A stretch of 64,000 nucleotides of DNA. Source: JAUVXJ01 sp964433755 (GTDB taxonomy: Bacteria; Chloroflexota; Anaerolineae; UBA7937; B3-Chlor). Positions 42,002 to 51,088 of the stretch are shown piece by piece. The notes under the pieces are model-generated. The model did not search any database. It worked only from the letters and a program-made list of their open reading frames with translations, and had not been told where the DNA came from. Position 1 is the stretch's first letter. Each line of letters starts with the position of its first letter. The stretch is taken from contig CAYSSR010000001.1 of the NCBI GenBank assembly GCA_964433755.1, forward strand, positions 186,001 through 250,000. Direction: 5' to 3'. A program made the translations under genes and the position numbers.

Positions 42002-44721
42002 CCGCGGAGAGCACCTCGGGACCCGGGTCGATGTCCGGACATAGTCTAGAGAAAGTGAAGGGCCTCTTGAGGAGCAGGTGGCAGGTCCTGCTCCTGGGTT
42101 TGCTCATCGCTGCCCAAGTGGCCGTGAACTGGACCTGGCTACGGACGAACGTGGTGATCGTGGGTTGGGATCGACCCCGCCACCTCATCGAGAGCCTGGT
42201 CTACAACGATCTGTTGCAGCAGGTCACGCTGCGCTCCACCTTCGAGGCCTGGACCCACAGTGGCTACTACCCGCCGTTGTTCCACTGGGCCATGGTAGCG
42301 TTCTACAAGGTCTTCGGCATCTCGATGGACGTGGCGGCCTCTGTGAATTCGCTCTTCCTCGTGGTCTTGCTCCTGTCCGCCTACGGGATCGGCCGGCACG
42401 TCGCCGGCAAGGGGGTGGGCCTGCTTTGCGCCTTCGTCACTTCTACGCTGCCCATGATCTTTGGGATGTCCCGCTACACCTACATCGAGTTCTCTCTCAC
42501 CGCCATGGTAGCTCTGAGCTTCTGGCTGTTGCTGTCGAGCCAGGGGTTCAGCCACAGGGCGTACAGCTTGCTGTTTGGGTTGACCGTGGGGTTGGGGCTG
42601 TTGACGAAATGGACCTACGTACTTTTCGTCTTCCCTGCGCTGCTAGTCGTGGTCTTGAGGTCGGGGCTGCTGTCCGAGGCCGGGAAGGGCCTCCGCTCAC
42701 TACGTCTGGATGCCAGGTGGGCGGTGGTTTCTGCCGCCTTGGCTGCAGGGCTGAGCCTCATCTGGTACCTGCCCAACGTCGACCGGGTGGCAAGATTGCC
42801 GCTGGGACATCTCCTGCTGCCGCTCTCATGGTGCCTCCTCGGCGGGCTCATCTACCTGCTGAGGCAGACAGGGAGCAGGGGCTGGAATCTGTTGGCAAGT
42901 CTGTGGCTTGGCGCCGTCGTGGCCGGATCGTGGTATCTGCCCAGGATCGACTTCATCGACCATACCTTCCTCATCGCATGGGGCAGGCCGGAGCGACAGA
43001 GCTGGGCCTTTGGCTATTATCTGGATCATCTGGTCAACGAGCAGCTCTCCCTGATGTACGTGGTGGTGCTGGCGCTGGTGATCGTCGGCTTGCTGGCGTT
43101 GGCCTGGAGAAGTCTCAGGAATGGCTTTGCCTGGCGGCGAGCCCTGACCAGCGAGTTCCTGCTGCTCTTCTTGTGGATCGTTGTGCCCTACCTCGTGTTC
43201 TCCTTTCGTCCAAGCTCCAAGCACTCTCGCTTCATCATGCCTATCCTCCCTGCGCTGGGAGTGGTGACGGCCTACGGGCTGAGCAGGATCCGCTGGAGCA
43301 GGTTGCGCCTGGCAGCGCTGGTGCTGGTGGCCGTGCTCGGTACAGGGCAGTGGCTGGCCCTCTCGTTCGACGGTCTGTACTGGCTGCGCGAGGCCGCCGA
43401 CGTGGGGCCGGTGAACGTCTTCGCGCACAAGTTCCAGAACCAGTTGCCCAACTGGGGTGACACCGACAGCGGGTACTGGGTCGTTCCGGAGGTGCTGCAA
43501 TACCTGTCGGAGCAAGCCCAGGCCCGGGGACAGTCTGTAGAGCTCGGCTTGCTGGTCAATACTCGACAGGTGCACGACGAGCACTTCCTGTACGTCATTT
43601 ACACGGACTTCCCCGACGTGACGCTGCGGGAGTTGGCCCAGAACTGGACAGGGAGGCCGGCGTATCCGCAGTTGTTCGAGGTGGACTACGTAGCGGTGCC
43701 TTCGGCCAATCCCGCGCACAAGCTGGATGTAGCGTCGCTAAAGGTGGTGAATACGATCCTTGAGCACCCGCCGACCCTCTTCCGGGAGGCTTTCGAGGTG
43801 GTGCGAGAGTATCCACTCCCCGACGGCAACATCATCTACCTCTACGAGAGGCGGTATGCGTTGCCAGAAGGTTACGAGGCGGAGCAATACGAGGCCCTGG
43901 CAGAGGAACTGGACCTCTATCTGGGTGATGGAGGCGCTCTGCTGCTCCATCCCGCGCACGAGGTGGCGTTGCTGGGACGGTACTATGAGGGGCATGCGGA
44001 TCTGGTCCTGCTCCCGGAGGCGGAGAGTATGGCCCCTTCTTCCTTGATCGAGATAGCCGAGGAGACGGTCGCCGGGCACGAGCGAGTGGCTACCGTGTTC
44101 GAGGCGGGTGAGGGGGAAGGCGCCCGGTCCGTGCTGGGGCCGTGGCTGAGCGAGAACTGTGTCCCAACCCTGGATGCCTGGTATGGGCCCGCCTTGCTCA
44201 GTTTGTATACCTGCCCTGCCGAGTCTCTCACTGGGGAGGCGAGCCGGACGGTGGAGGCTGATTTCGGTGGGCAGATCACCCTGCTGCGTCACAGCGGTCT
44301 TCCTCAGACCATGGAGGCCGGCGAGATCTTGCCGGTGACGCTGGTTTGGGAGGCAGGTGAAGCAGTCACAGAGAGCTACAAGGTTTTCCTGCACCTGGTG
44401 GACACGACCGGCCGAGTGGTGGCGCAGCAAGACAGCGAGCCTGTGGGTGGGTGGAGGCCGGCGACTGGTTGGCGCGCGGGGGAGCTGATCGAGGATCATC
44501 ACGGCGTGGCGACCTCACCCAGCACGGTCGCGGGAGCGTATGAGCTGGTGGCGGGCTTGTACAACGCCGAGGGGCAGCGACTCCCCGTGATGGACGAGGA
44601 GGGGCAGGTCATCGGAGACAGGGCGTCTCTGGGGAGAATCGAGATCGACGTAACCTATCACCTCGTGGGGACGGCGGATGCCGCGGCGAGCACGGAATAC
44701 GAAGACGCTGACGAAGAGTGA
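41998..44721 (+). CDS. GT39-like GT-C protein, tandem copy 3, with C-terminal beta module
   Basis: About 907 residues from GTG 41998, which overlaps the previous stop (GTGA); ATG 42031 is the alternative. Same family as 35136 and 37813: WDRPRHLIESLVYND, YYPPLFHWAMVAFYK, YIEFSLTAMVAL, GLGLLTKW, and DTDSGYW. It ends with one ~130-residue module from about residue 755 (core YKVFLHLVD, then PATGWRAGE). The NRPP motif of the other two copies is YYPP here, suggesting a changed acceptor or donor. About ten membrane helices and a large outside tail. The stop overlaps the next start (GTGATGG). Confidence 0.75.
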   Translation: MTAESTSGPGSMSGHSLEKVKGLLRSRWQVLLLGLLIAAQVAVNWTWLRTNVVIVGWDRPRHLIESLVYNDLLQQVTLRSTFEAWTHSGYYPPLFHWAMVAFYKVFGISMDVAASVNSLFLVVLLLSAYGIGRHVAGKGVGLLCAFVTSTLPMIFGMSRYTYIEFSLTAMVALSFWLLLSSQGFSHRAYSLLFGLTVGLGLLTKWTYVLFVFPALLVVVLRSGLLSEAGKGLRSLRLDARWAVVSAALAAGLSLIWYLPNVDRVARLPLGHLLLPLSWCLLGGLIYLLRQTGSRGWNLLASLWLGAVVAGSWYLPRIDFIDHTFLIAWGRPERQSWAFGYYLDHLVNEQLSLMYVVVLALVIVGLLALAWRSLRNGFAWRRALTSEFLLLFLWIVVPYLVFSFRPSSKHSRFIMPILPALGVVTAYGLSRIRWSRLRLAALVLVAVLGTGQWLALSFDGLYWLREAADVGPVNVFAHKFQNQLPNWGDTDSGYWVVPEVLQYLSEQAQARGQSVELGLLVNTRQVHDEHFLYVIYTDFPDVTLRELAQNWTGRPAYPQLFEVDYVAVPSANPAHKLDVASLKVVNTILEHPPTLFREAFEVVREYPLPDGNIIYLYERRYALPEGYEAEQYEALAEELDLYLGDGGALLLHPAHEVALLGRYYEGHADLVLLPEAESMAPSSLIEIAEETVAGHERVATVFEAGEGEGARSVLGPWLSENCVPTLDAWYGPALLSLYTCPAESLTGEASRTVEADFGGQITLLRHSGLPQTMEAGEILPVTLVWEAGEAVTESYKVFLHLVDTTGRVVAQQDSEPVGGWRPATGWRAGELIEDHHGVATSPSTVAGAYELVAGLYNAEGQRLPVMDEEGQVIGDRASLGRIEIDVTYHLVGTADAAASTEYEDADEE

Positions 44722-46664
44722 TGGACTGGCGTAGGAAGGTGAGCGACCCAAGGTTGATGGCCGCTGTGGTATGGACGGCCATTCTGCTGTACGTCGTGGT
44801 TTTCAGTTACTTGACGGTGCTGAAGCACGAGGCTTTCGAGACCACGGCCTTCGACCTGGGGAACATGGATCAGGCGGTGTGGAACAGCCTGCGCGGCAGG
44901 TTTCTTCCTTTCACGAACTGGGGAGAGGAAGGCACTCGACTAGCCTACCACGTGGATCCCATCCTGATTCTGATCTCGCCTCTGTACCTGATCTACAGCG
45001 ATCCGCGCACCCTTCTGGCGTTGCAGACCGTGGTCGTCGCCCTGGGTGCATGGCCCATCTACCTCCTGGCGCGTGAGCGATTGGAAACGAACCCGGCTGC
45101 CCTCGTGTTCCCCTTGTCATACCTCCTCTACCCCGCACTCGAAGCGGCCAACATGTTCGATTTCCACCCCACTACGCTCGTGGCCGGGCTGTTCCCGTTT
45201 GCCTTCTACTTCCTGGAGAAGAGGCGATACGCCCTTTTCTTCCTGCTGGCAGTGCTGATCATGTGCTGCAAGGAAGAGATGCCGTTGTTGGTGATGATGC
45301 TGGGGTTGTACGCCTTGCTCCTACAGCGAAACTGGCGAGTGGGTTCGGCAGCCATGGCCCTGGGGATAGCCTGGTTTGTCGTCGCGGTCTGTGTCATCAT
45401 CCCCCATTTCAACCCAGAGGGACAGTCTCCGTATCTGGGGTCTTATAGCCAGGTGGGAGAGGGCCCGGTGGGCATCCTCAGGACCGCCCTCACCGACCCC
45501 ATGGCTATCGTGCGGACTATGCTCACCAGGGAGAAGCTGGTCTACCTGCGGGATCTGTTCACCCCGGTGGGCTTCATCTGCCTGCTCGGTCCACAAGTGC
45601 TGTTTCTGTGCCTTCCCACGCTGGGCATCATCCTGCTGAGCGGCGACCCTCAGGTGTACACGCTGGAGAAGTTCCACTACGCGTCTCCCGTGGTCCCGGT
45701 GGTCGTCCTTGCCGCCGTGTGTGGCACGGCCTTCCTTACCCGTAGGCTGTCCGCGAAATGGCCTGCTCCCGGAAGGAAGTGGCTGTACTTCATCTCCGGC
45801 TTCGTGCTCCTGTGCACGCTCCTCTACCACGGGGCCAGGGGGTTCACGCCGCTGGGTGGGAACTTCGTGCTGCCGGTGGTGACGGAGCACGACCGGCTGG
45901 CGAACAGGTTTGTGGCGCTGGTGCCCCAGGAGGCCGTAGTGTCCGCCCAATCCAAACTGAACCCGCACCTGAGCCAGCGCGAGAAGATCTACATGTTCCC
46001 TCGCGTCGAGGACGCGGAGTACGTGTTCTTCGACGTGACGGCCGATTCGTGGCCCATCCACCCCAACGACCAGTATCGACAGTATCGTACTCTGGTCACA
46101 GAGGAAGGCTTCGGTGTGCTGGCGGCTGAGGATGGGTACATACTCCTGCAACGGAAGGCGGGCCTTGCCGCTGAGCTGCCCGATCAGTTCTACTCCTTCG
46201 CTCGACCGGAGGAGCCGGAGATCGAGTACCCAACGGAGATCGAGTTCGGCCAGGTTCTGCGTTTGCTGGGTTTCAGCTTGGCGCAAGACGGCGACACCAC
46301 CAGTCTGTCCCTGTACTGGGAAGCCCTCGGTCCGCTGGATCGGGACTATCACATCTATCCCTTCTTCTACGACGACACCGGGACCATCGTCGAGGACACG
46401 AGCCTCCGGCCTATGACCACCGCGGTCTGGTATCCCACCAGCTTCTGGGAGCCGGGGGACATCGTTTGGATGCAGACGCTCCCTTGGGATGTGGGGTCCG
46501 ACTTCCACATCGGGTTGGGCGTGTCAGACGGCGACGACTGGTCGGTGCGGGAAGACAGGCTCCAGGCCGTCGTGGTGAGTTCCACGCTCGCCGTCTTTCC
46601 CTTCGATGAAGACACAGCGGTAGAGCTAGCCGAGGTACGCTCGGGGGAGGTCGTAGCGCGGTGA
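44721..46664 (+). CDS. DUF2079 family membrane protein with degenerate beta module
   Basis: 647 residues from ATG 44721 (GTG 44718 is also in frame). The N-terminal region has the DUF2079 signature: HEAFETTAFDLGNMDQAVW near residue 40, then HVDPILILISPLY, FDFHPTT and CCKEEMPLLV. About ten helices extend to residue ~360; a soluble domain follows, and the last ~120 residues (from ~507) resemble the VFVHLVD module but with YHIYPFFYD as the core. DUF2079 proteins are GT-C-like and common in actinobacteria and Chloroflexota surface clusters; a precise reaction is not established. Last gene of the 30481 operon before an 88-bp gap. Confidence 0.82.
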   Translation: MDWRRKVSDPRLMAAVVWTAILLYVVVFSYLTVLKHEAFETTAFDLGNMDQAVWNSLRGRFLPFTNWGEEGTRLAYHVDPILILISPLYLIYSDPRTLLALQTVVVALGAWPIYLLARERLETNPAALVFPLSYLLYPALEAANMFDFHPTTLVAGLFPFAFYFLEKRRYALFFLLAVLIMCCKEEMPLLVMMLGLYALLLQRNWRVGSAAMALGIAWFVVAVCVIIPHFNPEGQSPYLGSYSQVGEGPVGILRTALTDPMAIVRTMLTREKLVYLRDLFTPVGFICLLGPQVLFLCLPTLGIILLSGDPQVYTLEKFHYASPVVPVVVLAAVCGTAFLTRRLSAKWPAPGRKWLYFISGFVLLCTLLYHGARGFTPLGGNFVLPVVTEHDRLANRFVALVPQEAVVSAQSKLNPHLSQREKIYMFPRVEDAEYVFFDVTADSWPIHPNDQYRQYRTLVTEEGFGVLAAEDGYILLQRKAGLAAELPDQFYSFARPEEPEIEYPTEIEFGQVLRLLGFSLAQDGDTTSLSLYWEALGPLDRDYHIYPFFYDDTGTIVEDTSLRPMTTAVWYPTSFWEPGDIVWMQTLPWDVGSDFHIGLGVSDGDDWSVREDRLQAVVVSSTLAVFPFDEDTAVELAEVRSGEVVAR

Positions 46665-46752
46665 GGGAATCCGCCGTATTATCCCTTCCACAGGTGTCCC
46701 TGGTTGGTCCGGGCGAGCGGGGCCGCACGTGGCCAGTGAAGGTGGAGGAGTA

Positions 46753-47700
46753 TTGAAAGACAAAGCACTCAACGTGTTGAAGATAGGCGTCAGCGTCGGT
46801 TTGCTGCTCTTCCTGGTGTGGAAGATAGGCTGGCGAGAGACGTGGGAGACCCTGAGACAGGCCGACGCTCGGTATCTCCTTGCTGCCTGGGGCATCTACC
46901 TGTTCAGCATGGTGCTGAGAGCCTATCGCTGGCAGGTGCTGCTTCGTATCCAGAAGCTGGAAGCGCCTCTCTCCAAGCTGACATGGCTCTACTTCGTGGG
47001 CACCTTCTTCAACACCGTGCTGCCCACGGGTTTCGGCGGAGACGTGGTCCGTATGTACGAACTGACGAAGCACAGCCATCAGGGCACTGAGTCGGTAGGC
47101 ACGGTCCTCGCGGATCGGCTTTCCGGTTTTGTGGTCTTGTTCGTGATGGCCTGCCTGGCGCTTCCGTTCAGCTATCGTCTGATCCCGCCCGCGGTCAGCG
47201 TTTTCATCGTGGGCATCACCTTGCTCACGCTGGTCGGTCTGGCCATGGTGCTCAGCGACCGGGTGTGGGAATGGTTCTCCCGGCTGCCCGTGCTGAGGTG
47301 GGTGCTAGGCAACGCACGGGTGCAGCAGTTCCGTACGTCAATCGCCGCCTATCGGACCAGGGACATCGGCGGGGCACTCGTGGCCTCGTTGGTGTTTAAT
47401 CTCTCACTGATGGTGCTGAACTGCCTCGTGGCCCTGGGCCTGGGCATCAATATCTCCCCGTGGTACTTCTTCATCTTCGTCCCCATCATCGCTTTCCTTC
47501 TGACCCTGCCGGTCTCGTTCAGCGGCCTGGGAGTGCGTGAAGGTGGGTATATCCTGCTCTTCGGACAGGCTGGCGTCTCCAGTTCGCTGGCGTTCGCCTT
47601 GTCGCTCTGTGTATACGCAACTGCGGTGGCGACCGGTCTCCTAGGGGGCCTGCTGTACGCATTCCAGGGCTATCTCGGTCTGGAGCGGGCCGAGGGCTGA
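46753..47700 (+). CDS. LPG-synthase-TM / UPF0104 flippase-like membrane protein, copy 3
   Basis: 315 residues from TTG 46753, which follows GGTGGAGGAG and gives the start MKDKALNVLKIGVS, typical of this family. GTG 46729 would add eight residues but has no ribosome-binding site. About eight helices; family blocks are YFVGTFFNTVLPTGFGGDVVR near residue 80 and FSGLGVREGGY near residue 255. The FNTVLPTGFGGD block is the canonical form, more so than in the 2493 and 18935 paralogues. No synthase domain. Possible lipid or lipid-linked sugar translocase by family suspicion only. Confidence 0.83.
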   Translation: MKDKALNVLKIGVSVGLLLFLVWKIGWRETWETLRQADARYLLAAWGIYLFSMVLRAYRWQVLLRIQKLEAPLSKLTWLYFVGTFFNTVLPTGFGGDVVRMYELTKHSHQGTESVGTVLADRLSGFVVLFVMACLALPFSYRLIPPAVSVFIVGITLLTLVGLAMVLSDRVWEWFSRLPVLRWVLGNARVQQFRTSIAAYRTRDIGGALVASLVFNLSLMVLNCLVALGLGINISPWYFFIFVPIIAFLLTLPVSFSGLGVREGGYILLFGQAGVSSSLAFALSLCVYATAVATGLLGGLLYAFQGYLGLERAEG

Positions 47701-47704
47701 GACG

Positions 47705-47734
47705 TTAGCAGCGCCACCGTAGATGTGGTAACAT
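47705..47734 (+). promoter_or_regulatory. Possible promoter upstream of the 47843 gene
   Basis: TTAGCA (47705-47710), 18-nt spacer, TGG plus TAACAT (47729-47734). The -10 is only a partial match, but the TGN extension and the position in a 142-bp gap support it weakly. Confidence 0.35.
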
Positions 47735-47842
47735 GTCTTGGGCGCGGGCCACGGCGTCACCGACGCCTATCCGTCAGGCTGAGACACCCTTCATTCACAC
47801 CGCTTCACGTTTCTTCTCACACCCTATCATTGGCGGACAGTG

Positions 47843-50077
47843 ATGGTTGGCAAGATCCTGGGTGAGCACCGGGGATTAACCATAGTCGTCGTACTCTTCC
47901 TCCTGGTGGGATGCTCCTACAGCGTGATCACCCCTCTCTTCGAGGTGGCGGACGAGATCCAGCATTTCTTCCACGTCAAGCACATCGCCGACGGGAAGGG
48001 GCTGCCGGTTCTGAAGCCGGAGGGTGAGGCTATCTACGGCCAGGAAGGGGGACAGCCATCGCTATACTACCTGGTTGGCGCTCTGGCGACCTTCTGGACA
48101 GACACTAGCGACGCGGAGGACTTGCTGGACTACAACCCCTTCGTGAACCTGGGCGTGCCCACTCGCGATGGGAACAAGAATACCATCTTGCACACCACGC
48201 GGGAAGGGTTCCCATACGTGGGGACCACCCTGGCCGTGCACATCCTGCGCTGTCTCTCGCTGTTATACGGTGCGCTGACCGTGGTGGCGACCTACTTGGT
48301 GGGTCGGGAGGTCTTCCCCGGCAACAAAGCCGTGCCCCTGGGGGCGGCAGTGGTCACCGCCTTCAATCCTCAGTTTCTCTTCACCAATGCGGCAGTGAAT
48401 AACGACGGTCTGCTCACCGCCCTCTGTTCCGTGGCTATGCTGCTATGCGTACTCTTGGTGACGAGGGGACCCTCGACCAGACGGTACGTCCTGCTGGGAG
48501 TGGTGGTGGGGCTGGCGGCGCTGACCAAGCTCACCGGACTTGGCCTGCTGGCGCCGGCGCTTCTCGTGCTGGCTATGATCGGCCGAAGACGCTCTGTCCT
48601 GGAGGCGGTCAAGGGTGGCGTGATCGTCGTTGGACTCGTTCTCCTGGTAGCCGGCTGGTGGTTTATACGCAACTGGCAACTCTACGGAGACTTCACCGGC
48701 ATGAGCATGTTCTTCCAGGCCCTAGGGGATACACCGGGCCGGGGCCTGACTCTGGAGATGTTGGTGGAGGAGTTGGAGGGCTTCCGCCTGTCCTACTGGG
48801 CGGTCTTCGGCTGGTTCAACGTGTTGGCCGGTCGCTGGGTCTATGGCTTCTTCGACGTCCTGGTGTTCGCGGGGGTGTTAGGTATCCCTCTGGCTCTCGT
48901 GCGGGCTTTCAAGAGGCGAGGCACCGTCTCTTTCTCTGCGCTGCTGGTGATGGCGGTCTGGATGGGTGTCGTGGCGGCGGGCTACGTACGGTACAACCAG
49001 TTGATCGATGCCGCCACGGGAAGGCTGGTCTTCCCGGCCATCTGTTGCGTCTCGGTGTTGTTGGCGTGGGGATTGGTGCAGTTGCCTCCACGAACCCACA
49101 GGAAGACCTTCGTGAGCGTGTTGGCGGCGGCGATGGTCGTAGTAGCCGCTGTCTGTCCGTGGCTGTACATCAAGCCGGTCTATTCCCAACCGCCTCTCCT
49201 GGCGGGCGAGGAGGTCGAGGGAATCCCCAACCGAACCGACGTCACCTATGGTGAGCAGATGGAGTTGGTGGGCTACGAGATAGAGACGGAGGAGGTCAGG
49301 CCCACCGAGGCTGTCTACGTAACTCTGTACTGGCGGGGCCTGGTGGAGATGGAGAGAGACTACAGTGTGTCGCTGGTGGTCCTGACGCCTGGCGGCGAGC
49401 TGATCGGGCAGGAGGACAGCTATCCGGGCCTGGGGTCCTATCCTACCAGCGCCTGGCATCCCGGTGAGGTGGCTGCGGACCGCGCCTGGGTGCGTATCGG
49501 GCGGCGGACCTCGGCGCCAACCATCGGCTGGATAGGGGTCAATGTCTACTACCTGCCGACCATGGAGCGGCTGGAGGCCTCCAGGGGCGGAGAGGCGGTT
49601 CGCCAGGTGTTCCTGCAACCGGTCAAGGTTTCACCGTGGCAGCCGGTGGAGTACGAGATCTCTCAGCCCATGAGCTCGAATCTGGCGGACAAAGTCGAGC
49701 TGGCAGGATACGATCTGGACGAATCGAGCGTGCAGCCTGGGGAAGCTTTCACTCTCACCCTGTACTGGCGAGCGCGGGCGGAGATGGACGAGGACTACAC
49801 CGTTTTCACCCACCTTGTAGACGGCGAGGGGCACACCTGGGCCCAGAATGACGGCTACCCTGTAGGGGGAGACTATCCTACCTCGTTTTGGGAGGAAGGG
49901 GAGCTGGTTCGCGACGAGTGTGAGCTCGCTGTTCCTGCGGACGCCCCACAGAGAGAATACGATATAGAGGTAGGATTCTACCTGGCCTCCTCTGGCGAAA
50001 GGCTGTCCGTGCTTGACGAGGCGGGTCAGGTGCTGGATAATCGGGTGGTGTTGGATACACCAGTGGTAATCGACTAG
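47843..50077 (+). CDS. GT-C family membrane glycosyltransferase with two C-terminal beta modules
   Basis: 744 residues from ATG 47843 (GTG 47840 also in frame). The first outer loop has EVADEIQHFFHVKHI, an acidic D-E pair placed as in GT39 and DUF2142-type proteins, then GQEGGQPSLYYLVGAL. About ten helices lead to residue ~440. Two ~130-residue modules follow at about 467-605 and 612-744; the first is degenerate (core YSVSLVVLT), the second canonical (YTVFTHLVD, YPTSFWEEGE). The LLVGCS stretch in the first helix looks like a lipobox but lies in a multi-spanning protein. Probably a polyprenyl-phosphate-dependent sugar transferase; acceptor unknown. A GT2 gene follows 60 bases downstream. Confidence 0.75.
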   Translation: MVGKILGEHRGLTIVVVLFLLVGCSYSVITPLFEVADEIQHFFHVKHIADGKGLPVLKPEGEAIYGQEGGQPSLYYLVGALATFWTDTSDAEDLLDYNPFVNLGVPTRDGNKNTILHTTREGFPYVGTTLAVHILRCLSLLYGALTVVATYLVGREVFPGNKAVPLGAAVVTAFNPQFLFTNAAVNNDGLLTALCSVAMLLCVLLVTRGPSTRRYVLLGVVVGLAALTKLTGLGLLAPALLVLAMIGRRRSVLEAVKGGVIVVGLVLLVAGWWFIRNWQLYGDFTGMSMFFQALGDTPGRGLTLEMLVEELEGFRLSYWAVFGWFNVLAGRWVYGFFDVLVFAGVLGIPLALVRAFKRRGTVSFSALLVMAVWMGVVAAGYVRYNQLIDAATGRLVFPAICCVSVLLAWGLVQLPPRTHRKTFVSVLAAAMVVVAAVCPWLYIKPVYSQPPLLAGEEVEGIPNRTDVTYGEQMELVGYEIETEEVRPTEAVYVTLYWRGLVEMERDYSVSLVVLTPGGELIGQEDSYPGLGSYPTSAWHPGEVAADRAWVRIGRRTSAPTIGWIGVNVYYLPTMERLEASRGGEAVRQVFLQPVKVSPWQPVEYEISQPMSSNLADKVELAGYDLDESSVQPGEAFTLTLYWRARAEMDEDYTVFTHLVDGEGHTWAQNDGYPVGGDYPTSFWEEGELVRDECELAVPADAPQREYDIEVGFYLASSGERLSVLDEAGQVLDNRVVLDTPVVID

Positions 50078-50137
50078 TGGGCAGATGAAGGACTGCCTTG
50101 AGCGCGCCAGCCGCGTGCGGCTTCCGGGGAGGCACAG

Positions 50138-50941
50138 GTGCCTGACGGTGACAAGGTCATAGTGGTCATGCCGGCGTACAACGCGGCACAGACTCTGGAG
50201 AAGACCTACAACGACTTGCCCCAGGAGATCGTGGACGAGATCATCCTGGTGGACGACGTGAGCCGGGACGACACGGTGAAGATCGCCCGGCGGCTGGGAT
50301 TAAAAGTCGTCATCCACATCCAGAACACCGGCTACGGCGGAAACCAGAAGACGTGCTACCTCGAGGCGCTGAAGGATGGCGCTGACATCGTGGTCATGCT
50401 GCACCCGGACTATCAATACGATTCCCGGTTGGTGCCTGAGCTGGTCCTCCCCATCAGGGAGGGCAAGGCGGACCTGGTGCTCGGTTCCCGAGTCCTCGGG
50501 GGAGGCACCCTGGCGGGAGGGATGCCGGTCTACAAGTACCTGTCCAACAGGTTCTTGACTCTGGTGGAGAACGTCGTCTACCGCCAGTGGCTGTCTGAAT
50601 ACCATACCGGCTTCAGAGCCTACAGTCGTCGCTTTCTGGAGACAGTTCCTTTCTTGCTCAATTCAGACCGCTTCGTCTTCGACAGCCAGATTCTGGCCCA
50701 GGCGGTGGCGTTCGGATTCGAGATCACGGAGATCCCCGTACCCACACGATACTTCGCGGAAGCCTCTTCGGTGGGCCTCAAGGACGGCATCGTCTACGGC
50801 TTGGACACCTTGTGGGTGGTGTTCAAGTACCTGCTGAACAGACTCGGGCTGCTCAGGTCCGACGAGTTCAGAAAGGAGCTGTCCGAAATCGTGAGCAGGT
50901 ATCACTCGCCCGCCATTTTCCGTCAGGAGATGGACTCATAG
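50138..50941 (+). CDS. GT2 glycosyltransferase (polyprenyl-phosphate type)
   Basis: 267 residues from GTG 50138, with GGGGAGG six bases upstream. GT-A domain: VIVVMPAYNAAQTL, LVDDVSRDDT and QNTGYGGNQKTCY. The usual DADG/DADL metal site is replaced by MLHPDYQYD, a variant typical of this subfamily, where HPDxQ serves. Conserved SEYHTGFRAYSRR and DSQILAQAV follow. No membrane helices. The subfamily is annotated as dolichol-phosphate glucose/mannose synthase-like and likely feeds the upstream GT-C. It closes the glycan region; a compact hairpin sits right after its stop. Confidence 0.85.
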   Translation: MPDGDKVIVVMPAYNAAQTLEKTYNDLPQEIVDEIILVDDVSRDDTVKIARRLGLKVVIHIQNTGYGGNQKTCYLEALKDGADIVVMLHPDYQYDSRLVPELVLPIREGKADLVLGSRVLGGGTLAGGMPVYKYLSNRFLTLVENVVYRQWLSEYHTGFRAYSRRFLETVPFLLNSDRFVFDSQILAQAVAFGFEITEIPVPTRYFAEASSVGLKDGIVYGLDTLWVVFKYLLNRLGLLRSDEFRKELSEIVSRYHSPAIFRQEMDS

Positions 50942-50942
50942 G

Positions 50943-50956
50943 CCGGCGCTCGCCGG
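50943..50956 (+). terminator. Compact hairpin directly after the GT2 stop
   Basis: Arms CCGGC and GCCGG around a GCTC tetraloop start two bases after the stop codon; no T tract follows. Possible non-canonical terminator. Confidence 0.35.
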
Positions 50957-50983
50957 GGACCGACGAGCTTCGGTGAGGTTCAG

Positions 50984-51088
50984 ATGGCCAGGAGCAGGCG
51001 CCGGGCGAGGCATAGCTCTCACATCCTGGTGGCGGCGCTGGTTCTCATCTTCGGTCTTGCGGTGTGGAGCAGGTGTCCCCGCTCCTGA
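50984..51088 (+). CDS. Possible 34-residue single-pass membrane microprotein
   Basis: ATG 50984 follows GGTGAGG at a five-base spacing. The predicted peptide has a very basic N-terminus (MARSRRRARH), one hydrophobic helix (ILVAALVLIFGLAVW) and a short tail ending in CPRS. The arginine-rich N-terminus would place the tail outside. The composition is what a real small membrane protein would have, but a chance open frame of this size is easily found in GC-rich DNA. No homologue recognised. Confidence 0.3.
   Translation: MARSRRRARHSSHILVAALVLIFGLAVWSRCPRS

Noticed and set aside
47843..47950. LLVGCS lipobox-like motif at the N-terminus of the 47843 protein
   Set aside because: The motif is inside the first helix of a protein with about ten helices; lipoprotein processing is improbable.
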